Notes under the pieces: model-generated | Databases searched by the model: none | What the model was told of the DNA's origin: nothing | What the model saw: only the letters and a program-made list of their open reading frames with translations | Shown: one piece after another, positions 17,616-24,706 of the stretch | Layout: every line of letters starts with the position of its first letter | Numbering within the stretch: position 1 is the first letter of the stretch | Translations under genes and position numbers: made by a program | Assembly: GCF_001895005.1 (NCBI RefSeq) | Contig: NZ_BCXH01000005.1 | Coordinates: 1 to 64,000, forward strand | From: Rhodococcus yunnanensis NBRC 103083 | GTDB lineage: Bacteria > Actinomycetota > Actinomycetes > Mycobacteriales > Mycobacteriaceae | Reading direction: 5' to 3' | DNA: 64,000 nt

Positions 17616-18043
17616 CAGCGTGTCCTTCCCTCGACCATGGCCAGAATTTCTTCGGAAAGTGCTGCGCCGACTCGGATTCCCGCTTCGGCTGCCGTTCTGT
17701 TGACGTAGGTGATCGTTCCGTTCTCCCATATGTCCTCTCCGTCACCGATCCGAGCACTGTCGTGTCCGACGGCGATACCGGCGATGCCGTGCGCGTCGAT
17801 CGCGCGGAGGCCGGCGACACCGGCGGCGTTCTTACCGATTCCGGCGTCGTTGCACACCACCACGCGAACGCCGAACTGGACCGCATACTCGCCGGCGCTG
17901 GTGCCGCCGTGCGACCCGGTGACGATCACATCGCCGGACTGGGCGGCGGAGGCGAATGCGATGGAGTCCATGACCCACACTCGTTGCCCGTTCCTGGAGT
18001 GCACCAGCGTCGGTTCGGTGCTTTCGCTATCGACTACGCGCAT
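17615..18043 (-). CDS. Small conserved protein of unknown family, paralogue A of a tandem pair
   Basis: A 142-residue soluble protein. Motifs in order are TGSHGGTSAGEYA (about residues 42-54), VCNDAGIGKNAAGVAGL (about 63-79), GIAGIAVGHDSARIGDGED (about 86-104) and NGTITYVNRTAAEAGIRVG (about 107-125). The protein is similar along its whole length to the following gene, so the pair arose by tandem duplication. It overlaps the upstream BKACE gene by 17 bp and the downstream paralogue by 1 bp. I do not recognise the family. Conserved Asp, His and Ser in HDSARIGDG are the residues to test. Confidence 0.8.
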   Translation of the reverse strand: MRVVDSESTEPTLVHSRNGQRVWVMDSIAFASAAQSGDVIVTGSHGGTSAGEYAVQFGVRVVVCNDAGIGKNAAGVAGLRAIDAHGIAGIAVGHDSARIGDGEDIWENGTITYVNRTAAEAGIRVGAALSEEILAMVEGRTR

Positions 18044-18950
18044 GAGCCTTCACCCCCAGAATTCGGCGAGCCTGCTCGGGCGTTGCTGGTGCGCGGCCGT
18101 ACCGGCGAGCTATGTCGGCGACACGGCGCACCAGCTCGGGGGTCGACGGGTAGCCGAGTTCTGCGTAGTGGTGATCACCAGCCCCGATTGCCACATGCCC
18201 GCCTCTCTTGATCGACTCCTCGGCGGCCTCGAGGACATTGCCGCGATAGGCCGACACGATCGGTTCGATGGGTAGATCGGGCGGCAACAGGTCCAACTGC
18301 GCACGCAGCCCTGCGGCGCTGGCCGGGTGCGCAGCGGGAAACTCGTCCCCGCCGAGGACGAAGGCCACCACCAGCGGAAGCGCGAGGCCTCGCGACCGGG
18401 CGTGATTGACGATGGCGCGAGTCCAACTCACGTTGAACGACGCCATGTAGGGCGTCAGTTCCAACTCGGCAGCACGGTCGAGCAACTCGGTTTGAGTGCG
18501 GGTGTCGTTGAGATAAGTCTTGCTGTCCGTGACGTATCGGCCGCTGGCGGAGTCGATGAGATCCATTGCTGCGCAGCCCATGTCGATGACAAGGAAATCG
18601 GATCTCGTGTTCGGGTCCTGATGATGGGGAAGTAGGTTCGACAATCGCTGTTCGACGGTATGTCCGGGTACGTTGGCCAGTGAGGGCGCGAGCAGAAGCT
18701 CGGATACAGCCCGGATTCGTTCGATGATCGCGCCGTACGTTTCGGCCGAATGGTCGGCGCCTCCGTCCGCTGTGCGTCCATGGAAGTGGATCAGCGATGC
18801 TCCGGCATCCTGGCTGGCCTGTGCAATGTCGCCTATTTCCTCTGGGGTCCAGGGGATATGAGGATTGGGTGTGCGCATGGTGTTTTCGTTCACCTGCACG
18901 CCGATCACGACCGGCTTGTCGGCGACGCTTGTTCGTGTCTCAGTTGTCAT
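18027..18950 (-). CDS. BKACE-family (DUF849) beta-keto acid cleavage enzyme 2
   Basis: A 307-residue TIM-barrel protein of the same broad family as the one at 14637-15533 but clearly divergent. VIGVQVNENTMRTPNPHIPWTPEEI at the N-terminus replaces VAPTGG. ASLIHFHGRTADGGADHS near residues 52-69 carries the first metal His pair, and GGHVAIGAGDHHYAELG lies near 246-262. The IHFHGRT version is typical of the family, whereas paralogue 1 has VAALHARRS. Two diverged BKACEs in one operon suggest either two cleavage steps or a heteromer. It overlaps both neighbours (11 and 17 bp). Confidence 0.87.
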   Translation of the reverse strand: MTTETRTSVADKPVVIGVQVNENTMRTPNPHIPWTPEEIGDIAQASQDAGASLIHFHGRTADGGADHSAETYGAIIERIRAVSELLLAPSLANVPGHTVEQRLSNLLPHHQDPNTRSDFLVIDMGCAAMDLIDSASGRYVTDSKTYLNDTRTQTELLDRAAELELTPYMASFNVSWTRAIVNHARSRGLALPLVVAFVLGGDEFPAAHPASAAGLRAQLDLLPPDLPIEPIVSAYRGNVLEAAEESIKRGGHVAIGAGDHHYAELGYPSTPELVRRVADIARRYGRAPATPEQARRILGVKAHARSR

Positions 18951-19704
18951 GAGGGTCCTTCGGTAGACGCCAGCCCGCGGTGATGGATTGCCCGCCGTCG
19001 ACGGTCCAGGTCTGGCCGGTGACGAAGCCTGCGGCGGGCCCGGCGAGAAACGTCACCACTTCCGCGATTTCGTCGGGATTCGCATAGCGCTGCAACGGAA
19101 TGGACTGCAGAATTGCCTGCTGCATCCGCGGGCTCTGTGCGGCGGCGGCCAGCGGTGTCGAGGTGGATCCAGGCGCTACGCAGTTGACCCGAATGCCCTC
19201 TCCTGCAAGTTCGACGGCAAGCTGAGTGGTCAGCGCGACCACTCCGCCCTTGGATGCGGAGTACGACGCACGATCGACGCTGCCGCGGATGCCGGAGACG
19301 GAGGAGATCGTGACGACCGATCCACCTCCGTCTGCCGCGAGCAGGTCCACGAACTGTCGGACGATGGTGAACGTGGCCACCAGGTTGAGCTCGAGGGTTC
19401 GCCTGAAACGTTCGGGTGTTGTCTGCCTGATGGGAGCGTTGTCCGCGGTACCTGCGCAGGTCACCACCGCATCCACTCGTCCGTACGTGTCATGGGTGAT
19501 CGTGCGAAGCCGGTCCAGATCGACCTCGTCGGTCACATCGGCCTTGACTGCGAGCGTTTCGCCGTTCTGGGCATGAGCGTGCACGTGCGACCGATCGACG
19601 GACACCACGTTCCACCCTTGTTCGACAAAGCGAACGCAGGTAGCAAGTCCGATTCCGGAAGCGCCGCCCGTGACGACAGCAACGTTGGGGGAACTCACGG
19701 TCAC
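18940..19704 (-). CDS. Short-chain dehydrogenase/reductase (second SDR of catabolic operon)
   Basis: A 254-residue classical SDR with TGGASGIG near residue 10, CAGTADN near 80, the active Ser in VTISSVSG, YSASKGG near 147, and the C-terminal GQTWTVDGGQSIT typical of FabG-like enzymes. The GTG start overlaps the preceding VOC stop (GTGA). A GTG six bases further in is a possible alternative. It probably oxidises a secondary alcohol of the imported polyhydroxy acid, creating the beta-keto group that a BKACE needs. That order of steps is inference. Confidence 0.9.
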   Translation of the reverse strand: MTVSSPNVAVVTGGASGIGLATCVRFVEQGWNVVSVDRSHVHAHAQNGETLAVKADVTDEVDLDRLRTITHDTYGRVDAVVTCAGTADNAPIRQTTPERFRRTLELNLVATFTIVRQFVDLLAADGGGSVVTISSVSGIRGSVDRASYSASKGGVVALTTQLAVELAGEGIRVNCVAPGSTSTPLAAAAQSPRMQQAILQSIPLQRYANPDEIAEVVTFLAGPAAGFVTGQTWTVDGGQSITAGWRLPKDPHDN

Positions 19705-20318
19705 AGCACCTTTCGCATGTCGCGAACGGGGTCGGTTCCGTCCCATCCCTGCGATGCCGCATCGATCGCGCGAAACAGATCACCCTTGCGGCCGCTGATC
19801 TCGGACACCTCGATGACAGTGCCGGGGTACGGGCCTTCCTCGAAGTACACGAAGCGTTCGTCCGGTGCTCCGCTGCCGGACCGTCCGCTCTGCAGTTCGG
19901 TGAGGCCACGTTCGGTGGATTCGGCCAGTACGCGGTCGAATTCGGTGGTCCAGTACGCGACGTGCTGGAGGCCGAGGAGCCCTCGATCGGTGAACTCTCG
20001 GAATGCGGAAGGTTGATCGTTGTGCTGCTGGATCAGCTCGATCTGTGCGTTCCCGCTCTGCGCGAGAGCGACGCTGAATCGGGGTCGGCTCGGTCGGCCT
20101 CGAAAGACGAAGTCGTTCAGCGGTTGATCGTCGACGAAGAAGAACGGTCCGACGCCCACGGTGTCGATCCAGTACTTCATCGCGGCATCGATGTCGTCGA
20201 CTACATATCCCAATTGCCGTAGGGGGCCGAAGTGTGTGCTCAAGGTGTCCTCGCGTGTGGTTGGCAGCGGACCCGGCGTCGATGGATCCCAATTCGATGT
20301 CTCGAATGATGTCGTCAT
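19701..20318 (-). CDS. VOC-superfamily (glyoxalase-fold) protein
   Basis: A 205-residue protein with the vicinal-oxygen-chelate fold. The first beta-alpha-beta module starts LRQLGYVVDDIDAAMKYWIDTVGVGPFF, and the second HVAYWTTEFDRVLAESTERG. A C-terminal glutamate (GTVIEVSE) can serve as a metal ligand. VOC enzymes include dioxygenases, isomerases, epimerases and lyases, so the reaction is open; isomerisation of a hydroxy-keto acid would fit the pathway. ATG 20318. Its upstream gap of 62 bp holds one of the two 15-bp palindromes. Confidence 0.85.
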   Translation of the reverse strand: MTTSFETSNWDPSTPGPLPTTREDTLSTHFGPLRQLGYVVDDIDAAMKYWIDTVGVGPFFFVDDQPLNDFVFRGRPSRPRFSVALAQSGNAQIELIQQHNDQPSAFREFTDRGLLGLQHVAYWTTEFDRVLAESTERGLTELQSGRSGSGAPDERFVYFEEGPYPGTVIEVSEISGRKGDLFRAIDAASQGWDGTDPVRDMRKVL

Positions 20319-20342
20319 CGGCGGGCGCTGAGTAGGTGGATG

Positions 20343-20357
20343 TCCCGATGATCGGGA
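20343..20357. promoter_or_regulatory. 15-bp palindrome TCCCGATGATCGGGA, copy 2
   Basis: A perfect palindrome (7-bp arms around one G) between the MFS gene and the VOC gene, 24 bp upstream of the VOC start codon. It is identical over all 15 bases to the copy at 21848-21862 ahead of the MFS gene. Two identical copies placed only at the two promoter-capable gaps of one operon strongly suggest a shared operator, and the IclR protein at 11396 is the likely binder. Confidence 0.75.
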
Positions 20358-20380
20358 ATGGGTCGAGCTGCTGAGACGTG

Positions 20381-21760
20381 TCAGCCCTGGTCGGGGGTCA
20401 GCAGATTGTCCGCGTCGCGCTCGAGCCGATAGTCGAGGGTGAGCTGAGCGTTCTTCTTGTCGGAGTTTCTGGTGACTACTTTGAGACTCAGCACTATGAG
20501 CGCAGCCAGTGCGAGCACGCCGGAGTACACGCCGATGGCGGGTGTGAAGCTGTTGGTCGCATCTTTGATCCATCCGGTCACCTGTGGACCGAAGTAGCCT
20601 CCGAGATTGCCCATTCCGTTGATCACGCCGAAGCCGGCCGCCAGTGCTGCACCGGTGAGAAAGCTGGAGGGCATGGTGATGAAGATGCTCATCGAGCTGT
20701 AGAGGCCGATCCCCGCGATGCAGAAGCCGACGATGGCCACCACGGGGGTGGTGAAGAACAAGGCAGCGATGGCAAATCCGATTGCTGCGACGGATGCAGC
20801 GATCGCGAAGTGAACCGGGCGTTCTCCGGCACGGTCCGAATGACGAGTCCACCAGATCATGGGGCCGATCGCGATCAACGCGGGTAGGGCAGCGACCCAA
20901 CCGATCTGAGTGGTGGTGAAGCCGAACTGTGCGTAGATCTGTGGCATCCAGATCTGAAAACCGTTCAGGCTGAATGTGAAACAGATGAACACCGCGATCA
21001 GCACCAGGACGCGTGGATGGACAAGTCCTTGGAGGAAGTTGTGCTTGCCCGTGACAGCTTCGCGTTCCTGCGCTTCGGCAGCGAGCGTGTCCGACAGCCA
21101 ACTGCGTTCATCGACGGTGAGGAACTCCGCTTCGGACGGCTTGTCTCGAAGAACACGGTAGATGACGAAGGCCATGACCAGCGCAGGCACACCTGTGAGG
21201 ATGAAGACCCAGCGCCATCCCGAGAGGCCGAGGAAGCCATCGATTTCCATCAGGTGTGTCGTGAGCGGTGTGCCGAGGCCCGAGATGCAGATGAACGTGA
21301 CGATCCACGCCATCGCTTTGCCTCGGTCCCGATTGGGGAACCACTTGGAGACGAAGAACAACATGCCGGGGGAGAAGCCGGCTTCGGCGATACCGAGTAG
21401 AAATCGTGCAGCAACAAGACCGGTCGCACCCTGGACGAAGGCGGTTCCGATGGTCACGATTCCCCACGTGATCATGATCCGAGTGATCCAGCGTCGAGCG
21501 CCGACCTTGGTGAGGATGTAGTTGCTGGGCGGCTCGCAGATCGTGTAGCTCCAGAAGTAGATTCCGGCAGCAAATCCGAACATGGACGCGGAGATTCCGA
21601 GTTCCTTGTTCATGGTCAGAGCGGCCACACCGATGTTCAGTCGGTCCAGGTACAGAACGATGTATGCCAGCCCGATCACGGGCATGAAGCGGAACATGAC
21701 CTTGCGGACTGTTCTCTGCGAAATCGGTAGATCTTCGGTTGCGACTCGATCGCGGCCCAT
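20381..21760 (-). CDS. MFS transporter, anion:cation symporter (ACS) type
   Basis: A 459-residue protein with twelve predicted membrane helices. The motif YLDRLNIGVAAL near residue 38 and the loop WFPNRDRGKAMAW near 145 mark the ACS family, which imports organic anions such as tartrate, glucarate, hexuronates, phthalate and hydroxyphenylacetate. First gene of the ten-gene operon, so it probably brings in the substrate, expected to be an acidic, polyhydroxylated compound. ATG 21760 is the natural start, with a moderately purine-rich upstream sequence. Confidence 0.92.
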   Translation of the reverse strand: MGRDRVATEDLPISQRTVRKVMFRFMPVIGLAYIVLYLDRLNIGVAALTMNKELGISASMFGFAAGIYFWSYTICEPPSNYILTKVGARRWITRIMITWGIVTIGTAFVQGATGLVAARFLLGIAEAGFSPGMLFFVSKWFPNRDRGKAMAWIVTFICISGLGTPLTTHLMEIDGFLGLSGWRWVFILTGVPALVMAFVIYRVLRDKPSEAEFLTVDERSWLSDTLAAEAQEREAVTGKHNFLQGLVHPRVLVLIAVFICFTFSLNGFQIWMPQIYAQFGFTTTQIGWVAALPALIAIGPMIWWTRHSDRAGERPVHFAIAASVAAIGFAIAALFFTTPVVAIVGFCIAGIGLYSSMSIFITMPSSFLTGAALAAGFGVINGMGNLGGYFGPQVTGWIKDATNSFTPAIGVYSGVLALAALIVLSLKVVTRNSDKKNAQLTLDYRLERDADNLLTPDQG

Positions 21761-21847
21761 GGTTCACCTCGTGGTTATTTCAGCACACCGCTGTGATGAC
21801 TGACACAGGCACCTTGCGCGTTGTCGCCGACAGTTCACAGCCTCGAT

Positions 21848-21862
21848 TCCCGATGATCGGGA
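21848..21862. promoter_or_regulatory. 15-bp palindrome TCCCGATGATCGGGA, copy 1
   Basis: Lies 88 bp upstream of the MFS start codon, in the 227-bp gap between the catabolic operon and the divergent SRPBCC gene. Identical to the copy at 20343-20357. Its position fits an operator or activator site for the operon promoter. Nothing else in the gap was recognised. Confidence 0.75.
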
Positions 21863-21987
21863 CATGTGCTGGGGCGGGTGGCGCGCACACGGCAAACCGT
21901 CGGACAGGTTGGTATTTCTCGTACCGGACAACCGGCTTCGGAGGAGCCGACGTTGCCGAGTCGGCCAAGTACGTGCAGTGTGGAGGG

Positions 21988-22452
21988 ATGAGCGAGACAA
22001 CGAAGGTAACTGTCGAACGCACGATCGAGGCACCTGTCGATACGGTTTTCGGCATCCTCTCCAATCCTGAGCAGCATCAGAAGCTCGACGGGTCGGGGTT
22101 CATTCGCAGTGTGGACCACGCCGATCGCATTCAGAAGGTGGGCGAGGTGTTCACGATGAACATGGAGGGCGACCACGTCGGCGGCGAGTACAAGACCGAC
22201 AACCATGTGACCGGTTACGCCAAGGACAAGCTGCTGGCCTGGAAGACGGCGCCCGCAGGAACGGAACCTCCCGGGTGGGAATGGTTGTGGGAGTTGGAGT
22301 CCCAGGGACCGAAGGAGACGCTGGTTCGCCACACCTACGACTGGTCGAAGGTGACCGACAAGAAGCTGCTCGAACAGCTGAGGTTCCCGCTGGTCACCGA
22401 AGCTCAGCTCGAGGACACCCTCGGCAGACTCGCTGCCGAAGCCACATCCTGA
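21988..22452 (+). CDS. SRPBCC (Bet v 1/START-like) family protein
   Basis: A 154-residue protein: VTVERTIEAPVDTVFGILSNPEQHQKLDGSGFI at the start, a beta-sheet middle, and a C-terminal helix (LVTEAQLEDTLGRLAAEA). This is the polyketide cyclase/dehydrase-like or AHSA1-like lipid/hydrophobic-ligand binding fold. ATG 21988 matches family starts, but GGAGGG directly abuts it, which is unusually tight spacing. Stand-alone gene, divergent from the catabolic operon. Ligand unknown. Confidence 0.85.
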   Translation: MSETTKVTVERTIEAPVDTVFGILSNPEQHQKLDGSGFIRSVDHADRIQKVGEVFTMNMEGDHVGGEYKTDNHVTGYAKDKLLAWKTAPAGTEPPGWEWLWELESQGPKETLVRHTYDWSKVTDKKLLEQLRFPLVTEAQLEDTLGRLAAEATS

Positions 22453-22520
22453 GGGGCAGCCCCTCACGTTCGTAGCCGGGAACTACGAGAGCGCCGCTGC
22501 GCTGGCCTATGTTGATGTGG

Positions 22521-23180
22521 ATGCGTATCGCGGTGGTGGAAGACGACGACGGACTCGGTGACGCGCTGGTCGACGCCCTGACCGAGGTGGGACATGCGCC
22601 CGCCCGTATGCGCCGCGGCGCCGACGTACTGCTCGGCTACCACGACATGGATGTCGTGCTGCTCGACCTCGGGCTTCCCGACATGGACGGCCTCGAGGTC
22701 CTCCGCAAGCTACGAACCCTCAGCCAGGTGCCGGTAGTGGTGCTCACCGCCCGCGACGACGAGCGGTCGGTGGTGCGTGCGCTGCGCGGCGGCGCGGACG
22801 ACTACGTCGTCAAACCCGCCCGGTTGGGGGAGCTTCACGCGCGCCTCGAGGTGGCGGCGAGGCGTCGAAGCGCATCGAGCGATCCCGCCGCCGACAGGCT
22901 GGTCCTCGGCGACATCGTGGTCGATCTCGTCGGCCGAAGCGTCGAGGTCGACGGCCGCGATGCTGCGCTGACGACCAAGGAGTTCGACCTCCTGGCTCAT
23001 CTCGCGACCCGGCGCGGTGAAGCAGTCAGCCGTGAGCAGTTGATGGATGCCATCTGGGGCGACGCCTACGTCGCGATCTCCCGCACGCTCGACGTCCACA
23101 TGACGGCGTTGCGTGCCAAACTCGGACGTTCGGGCACCATCGTCACCATCCGCGGCTTCGGTTACCGCTGGGACACCTGA
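22521..23180 (+). CDS. Two-component response regulator, OmpR/PhoB type
   Basis: A 219-residue regulator. The receiver domain is at residues 1-115, with acidic pocket EDDD, phospho-acceptor in VVLLDLGLPDMDG and conserved Lys in YVVKPARLGEL. The winged-helix domain at about 130-219 ends VTIRGFGYRWDT. In-frame ATGs at 22509 and 22515 are alternatives, but 22521 starts directly at the receiver strand MRIAVVED. The kinase gene follows after one base, so the two form one operon, and the MHS and TAXI genes follow. Confidence 0.93.
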   Translation: MRIAVVEDDDGLGDALVDALTEVGHAPARMRRGADVLLGYHDMDVVLLDLGLPDMDGLEVLRKLRTLSQVPVVVLTARDDERSVVRALRGGADDYVVKPARLGELHARLEVAARRRSASSDPAADRLVLGDIVVDLVGRSVEVDGRDAALTTKEFDLLAHLATRRGEAVSREQLMDAIWGDAYVAISRTLDVHMTALRAKLGRSGTIVTIRGFGYRWDT

Positions 23181-23181
23181 C

Positions 23182-24606
23182 GTGCGACGCCGTGTCCTGG
23201 TGGTGCTGATGATCTATTCCACCGTGGTCGTCCTCGCACTTGCGGTGCCGTTGGCGCTGTCGGTCGGCCGCGAACGCGTCCTGCGATTCGGCGAAAACCG
23301 CGCCGCGGCAGCAACTTTCTTCGCAGAACTCAGCTCGCGGGAGGACGCATCGGGTGTGCCGAGTCCATCCGGGCTCGCTCCGCAGGCTCCGCTCACGGGT
23401 CTTCGCGAGTCGGTGGAGCGGTACGCCAGCCTCTACGACGAGGGGATAGTCGTCGTCGATCGCACCGGTCAGCCGCGTGCGCTGTCGGGTCTCGAGTTCG
23501 AGCGGGCCGACGTACAGCAGGCGATCGCAGGCGCGTTGCGAAATCAACGTGGCCGCGTCCCTTCGAGTTTGACGCCGTGGTCGCAATCCTCGGTGCTGAT
23601 AGCGGCGCCGGTCGGCGGCGGAACCCAGGTCGACGGCGCCGTGGTCATCGCCGCGTCCACCGACACCGCACGCCGAGACGTCCTGGTGGCCTGGTTGGTC
23701 GTCGCGCTGGGAGCTTTTCTGATTCTGGTGACCGTCGCGGTGATCGCTGCTGCATTGTCGCGCTGGGTGGTTCGGCCACTGACTGCGCTGTCCTCGCGGG
23801 TTCATTCGTTCGGCGACAAGTTTCACGATCAGCTACCGACCGAACCGGCCCGGCGGCCCACAGCGGAGTACGTCGGGCCGCCGGAGGTCAGGGAGCTCTC
23901 CAGCGCGTTCGACGCGATGGCCGACGACGTCGAGACGGCAACGACCGCGCAACGACGGCTCGTCGCAGATACCGCTCATACACTCCGCAACCCGTTGGCG
24001 GCGTTGCGAATCCGGCTCGACATCCTGGGAATGCGGGTGCCCGATTCGGCGACCGAAGCACACCGGAAGACGACGCGGGAAGTGGACCGGCTGTCCACCG
24101 TCGTCGAAGATCTGCTCGTTCTCGCTGCTGCCGAGACGCCGGCCCACACGGCGTCGGCCGGGTGCGACATCCGTGCGACGATCGTCAGCCGCGCCGAATT
24201 CTGGTCGAGCACAATGGCAGTGGCCGGGATGACCTCCACGATCGTCGCGCCCGACAGCGCCTGTCTCGTTGCACTTCCGGAAGACGACCTGATCCGCATC
24301 CTCGACGCCCTGCTGAGCAACGCGACGAAATATGCAGGCGCCGGGGCGGTTGTCGAGATCGGCTTCCGCGAGGACCACGACCACATCACGATGTGGGTGT
24401 CCGACACCGGGCCGGGTGTGCCCGGTGGTGAGCTCCCGATGCTCGCCGACCGATTCTTCCGGGCGTCGAGCGCCGACGGTGAGGGGACCGGGCTCGGTCT
24501 GGCGATCGTCCACGCACTGGCCGAGCGAGCAGGCGGAAGCCTGGCAGTGAGTGCAGCCGAACCGTCAGGGCTGAAGATCGAGCTGACTTTCCTAAGGGAG
24601 TGTTAG
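23182..24606 (+). CDS. Sensor histidine kinase
   Basis: A 474-residue membrane kinase. TM1 spans about residues 5-25, an extracytoplasmic loop lies at about 26-170, and TM2 at about 172-195 is followed by a HAMP linker. The dimerisation/phosphoacceptor helix reads TAHTLRNPLAALR (about residues 266-278); the usual E after His is T and the usual T is N, a variant H-box. The ATPase domain has N-box LLSNATKYA, G1 VSDTGPGVPGG and G2 GEGTGLGLAIVHALAE. It starts with GTG. Likely senses an extracellular organic acid, perhaps through the TAXI lipoprotein encoded downstream. Confidence 0.92.
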   Translation: MRRRVLVVLMIYSTVVVLALAVPLALSVGRERVLRFGENRAAAATFFAELSSREDASGVPSPSGLAPQAPLTGLRESVERYASLYDEGIVVVDRTGQPRALSGLEFERADVQQAIAGALRNQRGRVPSSLTPWSQSSVLIAAPVGGGTQVDGAVVIAASTDTARRDVLVAWLVVALGAFLILVTVAVIAAALSRWVVRPLTALSSRVHSFGDKFHDQLPTEPARRPTAEYVGPPEVRELSSAFDAMADDVETATTAQRRLVADTAHTLRNPLAALRIRLDILGMRVPDSATEAHRKTTREVDRLSTVVEDLLVLAAAETPAHTASAGCDIRATIVSRAEFWSSTMAVAGMTSTIVAPDSACLVALPEDDLIRILDALLSNATKYAGAGAVVEIGFREDHDHITMWVSDTGPGVPGGELPMLADRFFRASSADGEGTGLGLAIVHALAERAGGSLAVSAAEPSGLKIELTFLREC

Positions 24607-24610
24607 GAAA
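24588..24610. promoter_or_regulatory. Inverted repeat over the kinase stop codon, upstream of the MHS gene
   Basis: TTTCCTAA (24588-24595) and TTAGGAAA (24603-24610) are perfect 8-bp arms around a 7-base spacer. The repeat contains the last codons and stop of the kinase gene and lies about 97 bp before the symporter start. There is no T tract, so an operator, possibly for the response regulator, is more likely than a terminator. Confidence 0.55.
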
Positions 24611-24706
24611 TCGGAAACAGCTTGGTTCTGGGCTGTGCCAGCGGTCACAGTAGGGGTAATCAGCACCAGCCCGCTACCGGTGACCAGCATCTGGAAGGAC
24701 CAACCC

